Assembly (NCBI RefSeq): GCF_001308265.1 | Contig: NZ_CP012023.1 | Span: 538,932-602,931 of the forward strand | Source: Celeribacter marinus | Lineage (GTDB): Bacteria; Pseudomonadota; Alphaproteobacteria; Rhodobacterales; Rhodobacteraceae | Length of the DNA: 64,000 nt | Direction of reading: 5' to 3' | Shown: piece by piece, positions 1-7,884 of the stretch | Numbering within the stretch: position 1 is the stretch's first letter | Layout: the number at the start of each line of letters is the position of its first letter | Notes under the pieces: generated by a model | The model's database searches: none | Told to the model about the DNA's origin: nothing | Seen by the model: only the letters and a program-made list of their open reading frames with translations | Translations under genes and position numbers: made by a program

Positions 1-19
1 CCCGACATTGCTGTGCGCT

Positions 20-1090
20 TTAGCTGTCTTTTCGAGATAGCTTTGCCAGTGCGCGTGGCAAACGGCGCAGCGCCTTATACATATCGATATGGGTTTGCAT
101 CGCCACCGCAGGGTAGCCCATCATCGAGCGCCCTTTAGGAACATTCGACAATACACCCGAGCCAGCACCGATAATTGCGCCCGATCCGATAGTGATATTG
201 TCCGCAGCGCCTGCTTGACCGGCCATAACAACGTAGTCGCCGATCACCGTGGAGCCTGCCACGCCAACCTGACCACATAACAAACAATGCGCGCCAACGA
301 TAACGTTATGGCCAATGTGCACTTGGTTATCCAGTTTACTACCATGACCGATCCGCGTGGGCCTGATGGTGCCTTGGTCAATGGTGACGTTTGCGCCGAT
401 TTCCACATCATCGCCAATGACCACACCGCCAATAGAGGCAATCCGCTGCCATGCTTGGCCCTGCGCATCGACGGACGCGCCAAGGGTTTCGCGGGCCTGC
501 TCGACATGGCTTCTCTCAACCGTAACGAATGAAAAACCGTCCGACCCGATCACCGCCCCCGCTTGGATGATGACACGGTCCCCGATGTGCGCGCGGGCGG
601 CGATTTTAGCCCCTGCGTGGATTAGCGCATCGTCGCCAATTTGGACGCCAGACCCGATGCTGACCTGTGGTGCAATCATGGCGCGCGCACCGAGTTTTGC
701 GTGCGCCCCGATGACGACAAGCGGACCGATGGTGGCCCCCGCGCCAATGTGCGCCGTGGGATGGATCACCGCAGAGGGGTGGATTCCGTCCTCAAGTCCG
801 ATCCCCGCATCAAACGCCGCCGTAATACCCGCCATGGCCAAGCGCCCACGCCCGACCAGAATGGCGGCCTCAAGGCCAAGGGACTGCCAATCGGCATCGG
901 CCCAGAGCACGGCCGCACGCGCGCCGCCCTCTTTGAGGCTATCCGCAAACCGAGGATCCATCGCAAGCGCCAGATCCCCCGCCCCCGCATCGCGCGGCTC
1001 ACAGGCGCGCATCACGCATAGATCGCCGTTGCCCCCAAAAGGAGCACCAAGCTGTCGCGCCAAATCAGCGATGGTAATGGACCGTGTCAT
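20..1090 (-). CDS. lpxD: UDP-3-O-acylglucosamine N-acyltransferase LpxD
   Basis: Third enzyme of lipid A synthesis. It transfers a 3-hydroxyacyl chain from acyl carrier protein to the amino group of UDP-3-O-acylglucosamine in the cytoplasm. The 356-residue protein has the LpxD N-terminal domain (about 1-100), then a long run of hexapeptide repeats of the left-handed beta helix (for example IGAGATIG, IGSGVQIG, IGDDVEIGANVTID). The HIGHN segment near residue 258 carries the expected catalytic histidine. Length is normal for the family. The ATG at 1090 follows TTGGAGA. The usual partners fabZ and lpxA would lie beyond the left edge; only about 19 bases remain there, so they cannot be seen. Confidence 0.97.
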   Translation of the reverse strand: MTRSITIADLARQLGAPFGGNGDLCVMRACEPRDAGAGDLALAMDPRFADSLKEGGARAAVLWADADWQSLGLEAAILVGRGRLAMAGITAAFDAGIGLEDGIHPSAVIHPTAHIGAGATIGPLVVIGAHAKLGARAMIAPQVSIGSGVQIGDDALIHAGAKIAARAHIGDRVIIQAGAVIGSDGFSFVTVERSHVEQARETLGASVDAQGQAWQRIASIGGVVIGDDVEIGANVTIDQGTIRPTRIGHGSKLDNQVHIGHNVIVGAHCLLCGQVGVAGSTVIGDYVVMAGQAGAADNITIGSGAIIGAGSGVLSNVPKGRSMMGYPAVAMQTHIDMYKALRRLPRALAKLSRKDS

Positions 1091-1194
1091 AGCGTCTCCA
1101 AGGCAAGTGTTACCAAGGACATACGGGGTTTGGCAGGTTTTGAAAAGCTCTGGCGTCTCACGCCATGTAAAGTGCGCCCTTAACCACCGTCACG

Positions 1195-1224
1195 AAAAAG
1201 GGCGCCCAAATTGGGGCGCCCTTT
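1195..1224 (-). terminator. Rho-independent terminator of the L,D-transpeptidase gene
   Basis: Perfect 11-bp inverted repeat (1197-1207 with 1214-1224, arm AAAGGGCGCCC) around a 6-base loop. Read leftward it ends in a T run (complement of the A run at 1195-1199). It lies about 20 bases past the stop of the transpeptidase gene. Confidence 0.85.
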
Positions 1225-1243
1225 GCAATCATGGTGTCTTGGC

Positions 1244-2893
1244 TCAGCCGCCGACAGCGCGCAACTGAACGCCCTGTTTTTGAAGCGCCGCCCAGATTTT
1301 GGCATCGCGTCCATACACATCACGGCGGTATTCCATCCCGCCATTTGGCACCGCAATCGCCGTGCGGTATTCGATATGCACCGGCACCTGATCGTCCAAG
1401 GGAACAACACTTTCGATGCCCGTTTTCAGATGCGCATGAAACAATCCCTCAGGATCATTGGTTTGCTTTGACAACAGCTCATAGGCAAATTCGAACGGCT
1501 GATGCAGACGGATACAGCCGTGGCTAAACGCACGCGTCTCGCGCCCGAACAGTGCCTTTGCGGGCGTGTCGTGCAAGTAGATGTTGTATTTGTTCGGAAA
1601 TATGAACTTTACGAGGCCAAGAGCGTTCCCATCCGAGGGCGGCTGCTTGAGCGAGAACGGGAAAGTGCTTGCGGAGTAGGCATTAAAGTTGACAGCAGAG
1701 CGCGGCACCGTCCGGCCCCGATTGTCCACCACCCGCAAATGGCCCGCCGCATTGGCGTTCTTTTGCAACAACGGCAGGTATTCTTTGGTGGCAATCGAGC
1801 GCGGCACGTTCCACGTCGGGTTGATCACCATATGCTCCATGACATCGGAGAACTCAGGTGTGCGGCGATCACCATCTGCCGCACCCACGACCGAGCGAGT
1901 GCTAAAGGTGACGCGATCATTATCAATGATCTTTGCCGTGAAATCGGTGATATTGACGCGGATGTGACGCTTACCAAGCGGCATGTTGATCCACCGCTCG
2001 CGCTCAAGCGCCACAAGCACGGATGTGAGGCGTTCAGCAGGTTCGACATTCATCTCGCGAATAGTGCCGTCCCCCGCCACGCCGTCCGCCGCCAAACCGT
2101 GGCGCAACTGAAACTGCTGCACCGCTTTTTGCATCGCACCGTCATAGCTTGCCGCCGCAGACCGTGGCAAATAGCCCATGGAGATCAAACGGTTGCGCAA
2201 AATAACCACGCCGTTTCCGGAGGCACCGGGTTCGTATTTGCCACTTGGCACCTGTTGGCCCCAACCGCCCGAGCCAAGCTGTTTTTCAAGGGTAGCTTTT
2301 TCCTTGAGAAGGCGCGCATATTCAGGTGAGGACGGGATCAGTTTGCGCAGGTAGCCCGCCGGATTTGACTTCGTGAAATTGGTGAGCACATCGATGGCAT
2401 CGCGGTAAGGAACCTGACGCACAATGCCACTGTCAATCTTTGACGGGATCAACTGACCCGTTTGCATGTCGCGGGCATAATCGAGGAAGAGCTGTGCCAT
2501 TTGCACTTCGGCGCGGCCCAGATCACGGTCCGACTTGATCGAGCGCAGATTGGCCTCCAACAGCGTGGTATCATAGGGGGCAAGCCCATGTGCGGGCGCA
2601 TCGCGCAAGGCGCGCACCAATGCCGTGCGCCGCGAACTGGCCCGTGATGACGTGTCGGCAAACACCGGCTTGTACCCTGTCGCGCGGTAGAATTCCGACA
2701 GATCCTTTGACTTTGACGCCGCCTCCGCGATGGATTGCATCAACGCCGTCACTTGTTGCGCCGCCGCACCCGAGGGCACGATCGCCGTTGATAAAAGCGC
2801 AAGCGCCATGAGCACACGCAGTGCGTTTGCAATTTTACCCGTCCGCAACGCGCCAAACGCGACATTGGACCGGAGAACCGGATACAAAACCAT
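1244..2893 (-). CDS. L,D-transpeptidase, YcbB/LdtD-like, with peptidoglycan-binding domain
   Basis: Predicted periplasmic cell-wall enzyme that forms 3-3 cross-links or attaches proteins to peptidoglycan. The 549-residue protein begins with a hydrophobic signal segment (ALRVLMALALLSTAIVPSGA). It continues with a YcbB-type scaffold domain, a peptidoglycan-binding helical domain near residues 230-290 (YDGAMQKAVQQFQLRHGL), and the YkuD catalytic domain. That domain contains SHGCIRL near residue 459, which supplies the nucleophilic cysteine and the adjacent histidine and arginine. I chose the ATG at 2893 because it follows GGGGG; a TTG four codons upstream is possible. The gene has its own terminator and looks monocistronic. 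Confidence 0.93.
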   Translation of the reverse strand: MVLYPVLRSNVAFGALRTGKIANALRVLMALALLSTAIVPSGAAAQQVTALMQSIAEAASKSKDLSEFYRATGYKPVFADTSSRASSRRTALVRALRDAPAHGLAPYDTTLLEANLRSIKSDRDLGRAEVQMAQLFLDYARDMQTGQLIPSKIDSGIVRQVPYRDAIDVLTNFTKSNPAGYLRKLIPSSPEYARLLKEKATLEKQLGSGGWGQQVPSGKYEPGASGNGVVILRNRLISMGYLPRSAAASYDGAMQKAVQQFQLRHGLAADGVAGDGTIREMNVEPAERLTSVLVALERERWINMPLGKRHIRVNITDFTAKIIDNDRVTFSTRSVVGAADGDRRTPEFSDVMEHMVINPTWNVPRSIATKEYLPLLQKNANAAGHLRVVDNRGRTVPRSAVNFNAYSASTFPFSLKQPPSDGNALGLVKFIFPNKYNIYLHDTPAKALFGRETRAFSHGCIRLHQPFEFAYELLSKQTNDPEGLFHAHLKTGIESVVPLDDQVPVHIEYRTAIAVPNGGMEYRRDVYGRDAKIWAALQKQGVQLRAVGG

Positions 2894-3480
2894 AAAAGCC
2901 CCCAAAAGAAATATTATCAGTCATCGTAAATAGCAGTCCTAAAACTCTATCCGATAACCCCCGCCCGCGTGAAGTGTCATCACAACACATTCCCCATACA
3001 ACCGCGTGATGCTGTCCCTTTGGTCACAATCTGGCGTAAAAATCGCGCCCCGCGACACGAAAGCCTTGACCCCGCGCAATCGGCAACTCTGACATCGCCT
3101 GCGCGCCATTCGCATCTAAAGTGTTCAAGTGTAATCGAAATTCGCCTCACTGTGGCCACATGAGCGCCGCGCAAGCAGCACTGTGTGCGCAAATTCCTGC
3201 CGATTTTGGCTGTTTTAACCAAGTTGGGGAAACTGATGCTTGGCCGGAGAATCACTTCGTGTCATAAGATCGGTACGGTTCGGGGCGCATGTGTGCCGCA
3301 CCACACGACATATCGCCGACACTGCCATGTCGCGCCCCGCAACGGCCACGTTTATCATGCGCAACATGATACGGATCAAGGTTTGAGCGGGAAACATGAT
3401 TAAGGATACCGCAATAAGCGGTGCATTAAAATGAAACCGCGTGAGGCGGGACTAAGGTAAGCGACGGGACGCTAGTAGAT
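2894..3480. other. 587-base non-coding stretch between divergent genes
   Basis: No convincing gene on either strand. It should contain the promoters of the leftward transpeptidase gene and the rightward Tat-exported peptidase gene. Near its right end (3353-3379) lie a perfect 7-bp inverted repeat and an overlapping FNR-like sequence, listed separately. I saw no RNA gene here, but a small RNA cannot be excluded by eye. Confidence 0.6.
3353..3379. promoter_or_regulatory. Inverted repeat overlapping an FNR-like box
   Basis: TATCATG (3353-3359) and CATGATA (3365-3371) form a perfect 7-bp inverted repeat with a 5-base spacer. The right arm overlaps ATGATACGGATCAA (3366-3379), which matches 9 of the 10 fixed positions of the FNR consensus TTGAT-N4-ATCAA. 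It sits about 100-130 bases upstream of the ATG at 3481. Use as an operator for that gene is inference. Confidence 0.35.
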
Positions 3481-4050
3481 ATGACGAAGACAGGTTCTAA
3501 CGTGATTTCGCGGCGCGGTGTTTTGCGCGGCTTCGCAGCAGCTTCCCTTTGTGCAGCTCCAGTATACGCCAACGCGGCCGGTTTCCTGCGCGGCTCCGGT
3601 GACATTCGACGCATCCGCATGTATTCAGGTCGCACCGGCGAAAGCATGGACACGATCTATTGGATCGAAGGCGAATACATCCAAGAAGCGCTCAAAGAAG
3701 TGACCTACTTCATGCGCGACTGGCGCAACGACAAACTCAAATCCATCGACGCGCGCACCGTAGATATCATGGCGGCCGCACATGGGTTGATGGATGCAAA
3801 TGAGCCCTACTTGCTCTTGTCGGGCTATCGCTCCCCCGAGACCAATTCGATGTTGCGCTCGCGCTCAAGTGGCGTTGCCAAAAATTCCCTTCACCTCAAA
3901 GGTCAGGCCGCCGATTTGCGCCTGAAATCGCGCTCCGTGAACCAAATGGCTCAAGCGGCACAATCGTGCTCGGCGGGCGGCGTTGGCAAGTATCGCGGAT
4001 CGAACTTTGTCCACATGGATTGTGGCGTTGTGCGCAGCTGGAACGGCTAA
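3481..4050 (+). CDS. DUF882/M15-like peptidase with Tat signal
   Basis: 189-residue protein of the DUF882 (YcbK-like) branch of the M15 zinc peptidases, which cut or bind peptidoglycan peptides. The N-terminus has a twin-arginine signal (SRRGVLRGFAAASLCAAP) ending near ANA, so export of a folded protein is expected. Zinc-site motifs are visible: SLHLKGQAADL (H-x6-D) and FVHMDCG (H-x-D) near the C-terminus, plus YRSPETN upstream. Length is typical. The ribosome site before the ATG is weak. A hairpin terminator follows at 4084. Enzyme activity is inferred from the motifs. Confidence 0.9.
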   Translation: MTKTGSNVISRRGVLRGFAAASLCAAPVYANAAGFLRGSGDIRRIRMYSGRTGESMDTIYWIEGEYIQEALKEVTYFMRDWRNDKLKSIDARTVDIMAAAHGLMDANEPYLLLSGYRSPETNSMLRSRSSGVAKNSLHLKGQAADLRLKSRSVNQMAQAAQSCSAGGVGKYRGSNFVHMDCGVVRSWNG

Positions 4051-4083
4051 CCGCGCACACGCAAACAGTGACACTAAATGATG

Positions 4084-4106
4084 AGGCACCTTCGGGTGCC
4101 TTTTTT
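4084..4106 (+). terminator. Rho-independent terminator
   Basis: AGGCACC-TTCG-GGTGCCT hairpin with a UUCG-type tetraloop, followed by a run of T (4101-4106), 34 bases past the stop of the M15-like gene. Confidence 0.92.
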
Positions 4107-4200
4107 CTTGGCCTATACAAACTTTCGTATCGTTTCGACTTACCTTTAGGGGCGCAATGTGGCTCTATGTGCGTCTTATTTGGTAAACTTGGGGGGCGTT

Positions 4201-5100
4201 ATGAGCCTTGTAAAAACACTTGCAAAAGTTGCTGTCGGCATGGCTGTCGCCAAAGGCGTTGGCGGCATGATGAATTCGGGCGGCGCATCACGCCAAGCCA
4301 GCTCTGGCGGTGGCCTTGGCGATTTGCTTGGTCAACTCACAGGCGGTGGTGGCGCGTCATCGGGTGGCATCGGCGATTTGCTCGGCCAACTTGGTGGCGG
4401 ATCGAAAGCCAGCTCTGGTGGCGGCCTTGGTGACTTACTCGGCCAACTCGGCGGCATGGGAGGCACAGCCAAAAGTGGCGGCGGCATGGGCGATTTGCTT
4501 GGCCAACTCACAGGTGGCTCCACCTCGGGCGGCGGCTTGCAAGGCATGCTTGGTCAAATCATGGCCGGTCAAGCGGGCGGCAAAAGTGCCGGTGGGCTTG
4601 GCGGTCTGCTCGATGGTTTGTCGCAGTCTTCGCGCCCTGGCCAAGGCATCGCGGCGCGCGCGCCCGAACACGGCTCTGGCTCATTCGGGGATCTGATCAA
4701 TCAAACCCTCGCAGGAGGCACACCTACCCACGCCCACGCCCCCGAACAAGAAGAGCAAGCGGCGGTGATGCTGCGCGCCATGATCCAAGCCGCGAAATCT
4801 GACGGGCGCATTGATGGCGATGAGCAAAAGACACTCATGGAACACTTGGGCGATATCGACGCGCAGGAGATGGAATTCATCAACGATGAGCTTTCAAAAC
4901 CCATCGATATCAACGGATTGGCCCGCGATGTGCCGCGTGGCGCAGAACAGCAGGTCTATCTGATGTCCCTCATGGCGATTGATCTGGATAGCCAAAAAGA
5001 AGCGCAGTACCTCCACGCCTTTGCGCAATCTTTGAACCTGTCTCAGGCGCAAGTGAACGCCGTACACGATCACCTCGGCGTGCAACCACTTTACACCTAA
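4201..5100 (+). CDS. DUF533 / TerB-like protein with glycine-rich repeats
   Basis: 299-residue protein in three parts. A short hydrophobic or amphipathic N-terminus (LVKTLAKVAVGMAVAKGVGG) comes first. Six imperfect repeats of the type GLGDLLGQL joined by Gly/Ser linkers follow (residues about 36-140). A helical DUF533 domain of the TerB-like fold forms the C-terminal 100 residues (AAVMLRAMIQAAKSDGRIDGDEQ). Acidic residues in that last motif resemble the metal-contacting face of TerB domains. The ATG at 4201 follows GGGGGG at a good distance; an upstream in-frame start at 4159 lacks such support. The biochemical role is unknown. Confidence 0.85.
   Translation: MSLVKTLAKVAVGMAVAKGVGGMMNSGGASRQASSGGGLGDLLGQLTGGGGASSGGIGDLLGQLGGGSKASSGGGLGDLLGQLGGMGGTAKSGGGMGDLLGQLTGGSTSGGGLQGMLGQIMAGQAGGKSAGGLGGLLDGLSQSSRPGQGIAARAPEHGSGSFGDLINQTLAGGTPTHAHAPEQEEQAAVMLRAMIQAAKSDGRIDGDEQKTLMEHLGDIDAQEMEFINDELSKPIDINGLARDVPRGAEQQVYLMSLMAIDLDSQKEAQYLHAFAQSLNLSQAQVNAVHDHLGVQPLYT
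4306..4620 (+). repeat. In-frame repeats encoding GLGDLLGQL-type units
   Basis: Six tandem coding units of about 40-70 bases give GLGDLLGQL, GIGDLLGQL, GLGDLLGQL, GMGDLLGQL, GLQGMLGQI and GLGGLLDGL. The DNA copies are similar but not identical, so this is an old internal expansion, not a recent VNTR. Confidence 0.8.
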
Positions 5101-5123
5101 GCGCGCCCGACACCGAAACACAT

Positions 5124-5156
5124 AGGGCGGCCTCAATGCGGGGCCGCCCTATTTTG
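5124..5156 (+). terminator. Rho-independent terminator of the DUF533 gene
   Basis: AGGGCGGCC (5124-5132) pairs with GGCCGCCCT (5142-5150), followed by ATTTTG. It lies between two convergent genes; only the rightward direction has a T-rich tail. Confidence 0.75.
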
Positions 5157-5173
5157 TCTCATCCGAAACTGCC

Positions 5174-5845
5174 TTATTCAGCGGCCTCACGCGGCTTTAA
5201 CCGGTTTGGCTCATTGGCCTCTAAATAGGCCTCCTGCGCGTCCGTCAAATCCACCTCGTCGTACCCCGTCACCATCGGCTTAACATGGGCGCGAAACCCG
5301 TGTCCTGTGGTCAACAGATAGACATGCACGATCACAAAGGCGAAAATCACATAGGCCGCAATTAGGTGCAGATTGCGCACGATCCCTAAAATCAACGTGG
5401 CCTGTGATCCGCCATCCCAAACATTGTACGTCAAGTATACAAGGCCCGAGATCCAGATTGCGGGGAACACAAACCACTTTAACCCGAAGTATGTCGCGGC
5501 CTGAAGCGGGTTATGCTTGCGCCAATATTGCTTTTTATACGGCGCTTCCTCTCCCTTGAATATCCCGTAGGCATAGTAGCGCGCAGTTTCCAACGCCCCC
5601 TCGACCTTAGGGATAAACTGTCGCCACGCGCCGGTAGTGAACAGCCAGAAGGTTGCGAAAACCCACACGACCAGCAACACAAGCGCGGCAATGGTATGCA
5701 ACATGACCGCGGGGCCAAACGGGATCAAATGATGCACCCCGTTGAGGCCAAGCCCCGTGACCATCAACACCGCGATCAAGAGCGCCTGAACCCAGTGCCA
5801 TGCCCGCTCGAACCGTGGATAGACCTTAACAATACGGCGTGTCAT
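5174..5845 (-). CDS. Cytochrome b561-type membrane subunit (thiosulfate-reductase-like cytochrome b)
   Basis: 223-residue integral membrane protein with about four transmembrane helices: LIAVLMVTGLGLNGV, MLHTIAALVLLVVWVFATFWLF, YFGLKWFVFPAIWISGLVYLTY and NLHLIAAYVIFAFVIVHVYLLT. Histidines in the first helix (FERAWHWVQA) and in the later helices (MLHTIAA, RNLHLIAAYV, FVIVHVY) fit b-heme ligation in the cytochrome b561/formate-dehydrogenase-gamma superfamily. Its start overlaps the stop of the octaheme cytochrome gene by four bases (ATGA). The pair is therefore translationally coupled, and this subunit probably links the quinone pool to the periplasmic multiheme protein. Direction of electron flow is not shown by the sequence. 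Confidence 0.88.
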   Translation of the reverse strand: MTRRIVKVYPRFERAWHWVQALLIAVLMVTGLGLNGVHHLIPFGPAVMLHTIAALVLLVVWVFATFWLFTTGAWRQFIPKVEGALETARYYAYGIFKGEEAPYKKQYWRKHNPLQAATYFGLKWFVFPAIWISGLVYLTYNVWDGGSQATLILGIVRNLHLIAAYVIFAFVIVHVYLLTTGHGFRAHVKPMVTGYDEVDLTDAQEAYLEANEPNRLKPREAAE

Positions 5846-7542
5846 TGCGCATCTCCCTCATGTTTGGACGTCGATTTTGCGCGTGAAATCACTCGAAGAG
5901 CGCCGTGACCCAAAACGCCCAACAGCGTCAAAAGCACCAGCAAACGTCCTAATTTGCCGACCCATGATCCCGCATCGGTTCCGGGCATTACAATGCCGGT
6001 CATCCCCGCAAGCCGCCCTTGCGCGGAGTGACATTGCGCGCAGTCCAACGCCTCATCGGCCGGTGCGACCATATGCGTGATCGGCCAATACATATGCGTG
6101 TCGATGAACCCGTATTCGCCGGAATACTCTGACCCTGCGGCCGTCATGCCCGCCTCAATAGCCTTGCCCCAATCAAAGTTGGTCCAAAATGCGGTGTCGG
6201 TGGTTGGCCCCCAAACGTGGCTGTAAGCCAGTTTGTTGAACCCCGCATCATAGGCTTGTCGACCGATCATCTGTTTGAACGGCCAAATTCGGCTGTCATC
6301 ACCATCTGGTGTGCCCAAAACCTTATTGATTTCGACAACTTGCGTTGGATCGATCTGTGTTTCCGGCAAGGTGTATTCGATCGCGCCATTAAACCACGCG
6401 TAATATGGCACAACGTTCTCGCCCCATTCAAAATCGCCCTTTGTGGACAAATAGGTGTGCAACTCAGCCCCATCACTTTGGGTAAAGTTGTGCTCGGCAA
6501 TCGGATTGCCCTCACCATTCAAACGCCCCGCCGTGGACCAATCCCACAGTGTTTTGGTCGCGACACCGCCCTTTGCGAACTCGGGAATGTGACAGGTTTG
6601 GCATGCCACTTTGTCAACGTGATCATTGAGTTTGAGACCCTTGATATTGATCGGATGCGGCTCAACCCCGTGACAGCTTTCACAGCTCGCCGCATCGCGC
6701 CGCTCACCGGGTTTACCGGTGCCAACCTCATCCTTGGCATCAAGCAAATACCGCGATCCGGCCCACGCATGATCACTTTCGACGTGGCAATCCGAACAGA
6801 CCATATTGGCCCCGTCTTTGGACATATGCACATCGGTGTGCACATCAGGATCATAAAGGGCGGAGGACAAATCGCCGTGTTTGACGTTATCGCCACCGCC
6901 GCCATAAAAGTGACACTGACCACAATTGTCGCGATCGGGCATGCCCACACTTTGCGCCGATTTCATCAGATCGACCGCCCACGCGGCCTCGCCCGTTATG
7001 GTTTGCCCTTTCACAGGCTCGCCCGGCACCGGACCAAGGGGCGGATGCCCCGCACCCGTGGCCAATTTGGTGTATTGGCCCGACTGATCATGACACGCCA
7101 AACAATCCACCGCCGAGGATTGTTGTGGCGCAGGCTGCGTCACATCCTCCCAACCGTAGCCCGCATGACATGACGTACACCGCGCCTCATTGCCCACAAC
7201 GTTACCACAAAACGCATTGATAACAGTCGATTTTCCAAGCGTCTGTCCCGTTACCTCATTCTCGAAACTCCATTGAAAATGGATCGAGTGCATGGCTTGA
7301 TCATCTGCCTCGGTGTGACACGAAATACAGGCCTGCGTCACCGCAGGCCCGCTTTCAAACGGCTTTTGCAGGATCTCGAATTTTGAGTGATCGGCGGTTG
7401 AGCCGGCCCATGACGCCATCGGCACAGGCGCGCCGTGGGTCGGGGTCTCTTGTGCCATTGTATCTTGGGCATGCGCCCCAAACGACGCGGCCATGATCAT
7501 GGCGCCTGCAACAACGCCAGTTTTCAACCAATTCGCGTTCAT
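5842..7542 (-). CDS. Octaheme c-type cytochrome, tetrathionate reductase family
   Basis: 566-residue periplasmic protein with a signal peptide (TGVVAGAMIMAASFGAHA), exactly eight CXXCH heme-binding motifs (CISCH, CTSCH, CLACH, CGQCH, CSDCH, CESCH, CQTCH, CAQCH) and a C-terminal membrane anchor (LLVLLTLLGVLGHGAL). It belongs to the octaheme tetrathionate reductase (OTR) family. The Shewanella member reduces tetrathionate in vitro and also nitrite and hydroxylamine, so the natural substrate here is open. I chose the ATG at 7542 because GGAGGACAAT precedes it and it begins the signal peptide; a longer frame reaching 7677 has no such support. It is the first gene of an operon with the cytochrome b gene. 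Confidence 0.93.
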   Translation of the reverse strand: MNANWLKTGVVAGAMIMAASFGAHAQDTMAQETPTHGAPVPMASWAGSTADHSKFEILQKPFESGPAVTQACISCHTEADDQAMHSIHFQWSFENEVTGQTLGKSTVINAFCGNVVGNEARCTSCHAGYGWEDVTQPAPQQSSAVDCLACHDQSGQYTKLATGAGHPPLGPVPGEPVKGQTITGEAAWAVDLMKSAQSVGMPDRDNCGQCHFYGGGGDNVKHGDLSSALYDPDVHTDVHMSKDGANMVCSDCHVESDHAWAGSRYLLDAKDEVGTGKPGERRDAASCESCHGVEPHPINIKGLKLNDHVDKVACQTCHIPEFAKGGVATKTLWDWSTAGRLNGEGNPIAEHNFTQSDGAELHTYLSTKGDFEWGENVVPYYAWFNGAIEYTLPETQIDPTQVVEINKVLGTPDGDDSRIWPFKQMIGRQAYDAGFNKLAYSHVWGPTTDTAFWTNFDWGKAIEAGMTAAGSEYSGEYGFIDTHMYWPITHMVAPADEALDCAQCHSAQGRLAGMTGIVMPGTDAGSWVGKLGRLLVLLTLLGVLGHGALRVISRAKSTSKHEGDAQ

Positions 7543-7627
7543 ATTGTCCTCCAACCTCAACACCCGACTCGCGCGGTCGGGTGCAAACACATTCACTCCA
7601 TTGAATGCCTTTTGGGGAAAGCTGACT

Positions 7628-7641
7628 TTGATCTGGCGCAA
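7628..7641 (-). promoter_or_regulatory. FNR-like half-conserved box upstream of the octaheme cytochrome gene
   Basis: TTGCGCCAGATCAA on the minus strand keeps one full ATCAA half and part of the other (8 of 10 fixed positions of TTGAT-N4-ATCAA). It lies about 86 bases upstream of the start codon. Oxygen control of this operon by an FnrL-type protein is plausible but unproven. Confidence 0.3.
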
Positions 7642-7685
7642 TACGCGCCAACAGCCACAGCAAACGCGCGGCGTCACGGTGTTTT

Positions 7686-7699
7686 TGTTACATGTAACA
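7686..7699. promoter_or_regulatory. 14-bp perfect palindrome, possible operator
   Basis: TGTTACATGTAACA is fully self-complementary and lies about 145 bases upstream of the octaheme cytochrome start, between that gene and tRNA-Arg. I do not recognise the regulator. The size and symmetry fit a homodimeric DNA-binding protein. Confidence 0.4.
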
Positions 7700-7739
7700 G
7701 AAACTCGGAAAGCGTGACGCGTTGAAAGCCATTGTTTTG

Positions 7740-7816
7740 TGGTGCACCCAAGAGGATTCGAACCTCTGGCCTCTGCCTTCGGAGGGCAGCGCTCTATCCA
7801 GCTGAGCTATGGGTGC
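7740..7816 (-). tRNA. tRNA-Arg(CCG)
   Basis: The minus strand folds into a full cloverleaf. The acceptor stem is GCACCCA/TGGGTGC, the anticodon stem is CTGCC/GGCAG with loop CTCCGAA (anticodon CCG), and the T-arm is AGAGG-TTCGAAT-CCTCT. The 3-prime CCA is encoded. Total length is 77 bases. Confidence 0.97.
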
Positions 7817-7827
7817 GCACGCGCCTG

Positions 7828-7856
7828 TCTATAGGACAAGGGAGACGGCGGCGCAA
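7828..7856 (-). promoter_or_regulatory. Candidate sigma-70 promoter of tRNA-Arg
   Basis: The minus strand has TTGCGC (7851-7856) and TATAGA (7828-7833) separated by exactly 17 bases. The -10 element ends 11 bases before the mature tRNA. The -35 element matches only its TTG half. Confidence 0.5.
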
Positions 7857-7875
7857 TCCGTTATGAGCCGCCGTC
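7844..7875 (-). terminator. Hairpin downstream of sufS, possible terminator
   Basis: A perfect 9-bp inverted repeat (GACGGCGGC and GCCGCCGTC) with a 14-base loop starts 9 bases past the sufS stop. No T run follows, so it may be a weak or Rho-assisted end. It overlaps the tRNA-Arg promoter. Confidence 0.35.
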
Positions 7876-7884
7876 AAAGGAGAT

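Noticed and set aside
1..19. Start of a further gene (fabZ expected) at the left edge
   Set aside because: Only an ATG with two codons could lie on the minus strand at position 7; too little to support.
357..1268. A 303-codon open frame opposite lpxD
   Set aside because: Antisense to hexapeptide repeats; it is full of Pro/Ala/Met repeats produced by the LpxD codons on the other strand.
4306..4620. Possible CRISPR or VNTR array
   Set aside because: The repeats are in frame, diverged, without uniform spacers, and encode a regular protein motif.
6217..7173. A 318-codon open frame opposite the octaheme cytochrome gene
   Set aside because: It lies wholly within a certain gene, with no ribosome site or recognisable domain. 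The Ile/Arg/His-rich product is typical of antisense GC-rich frames.
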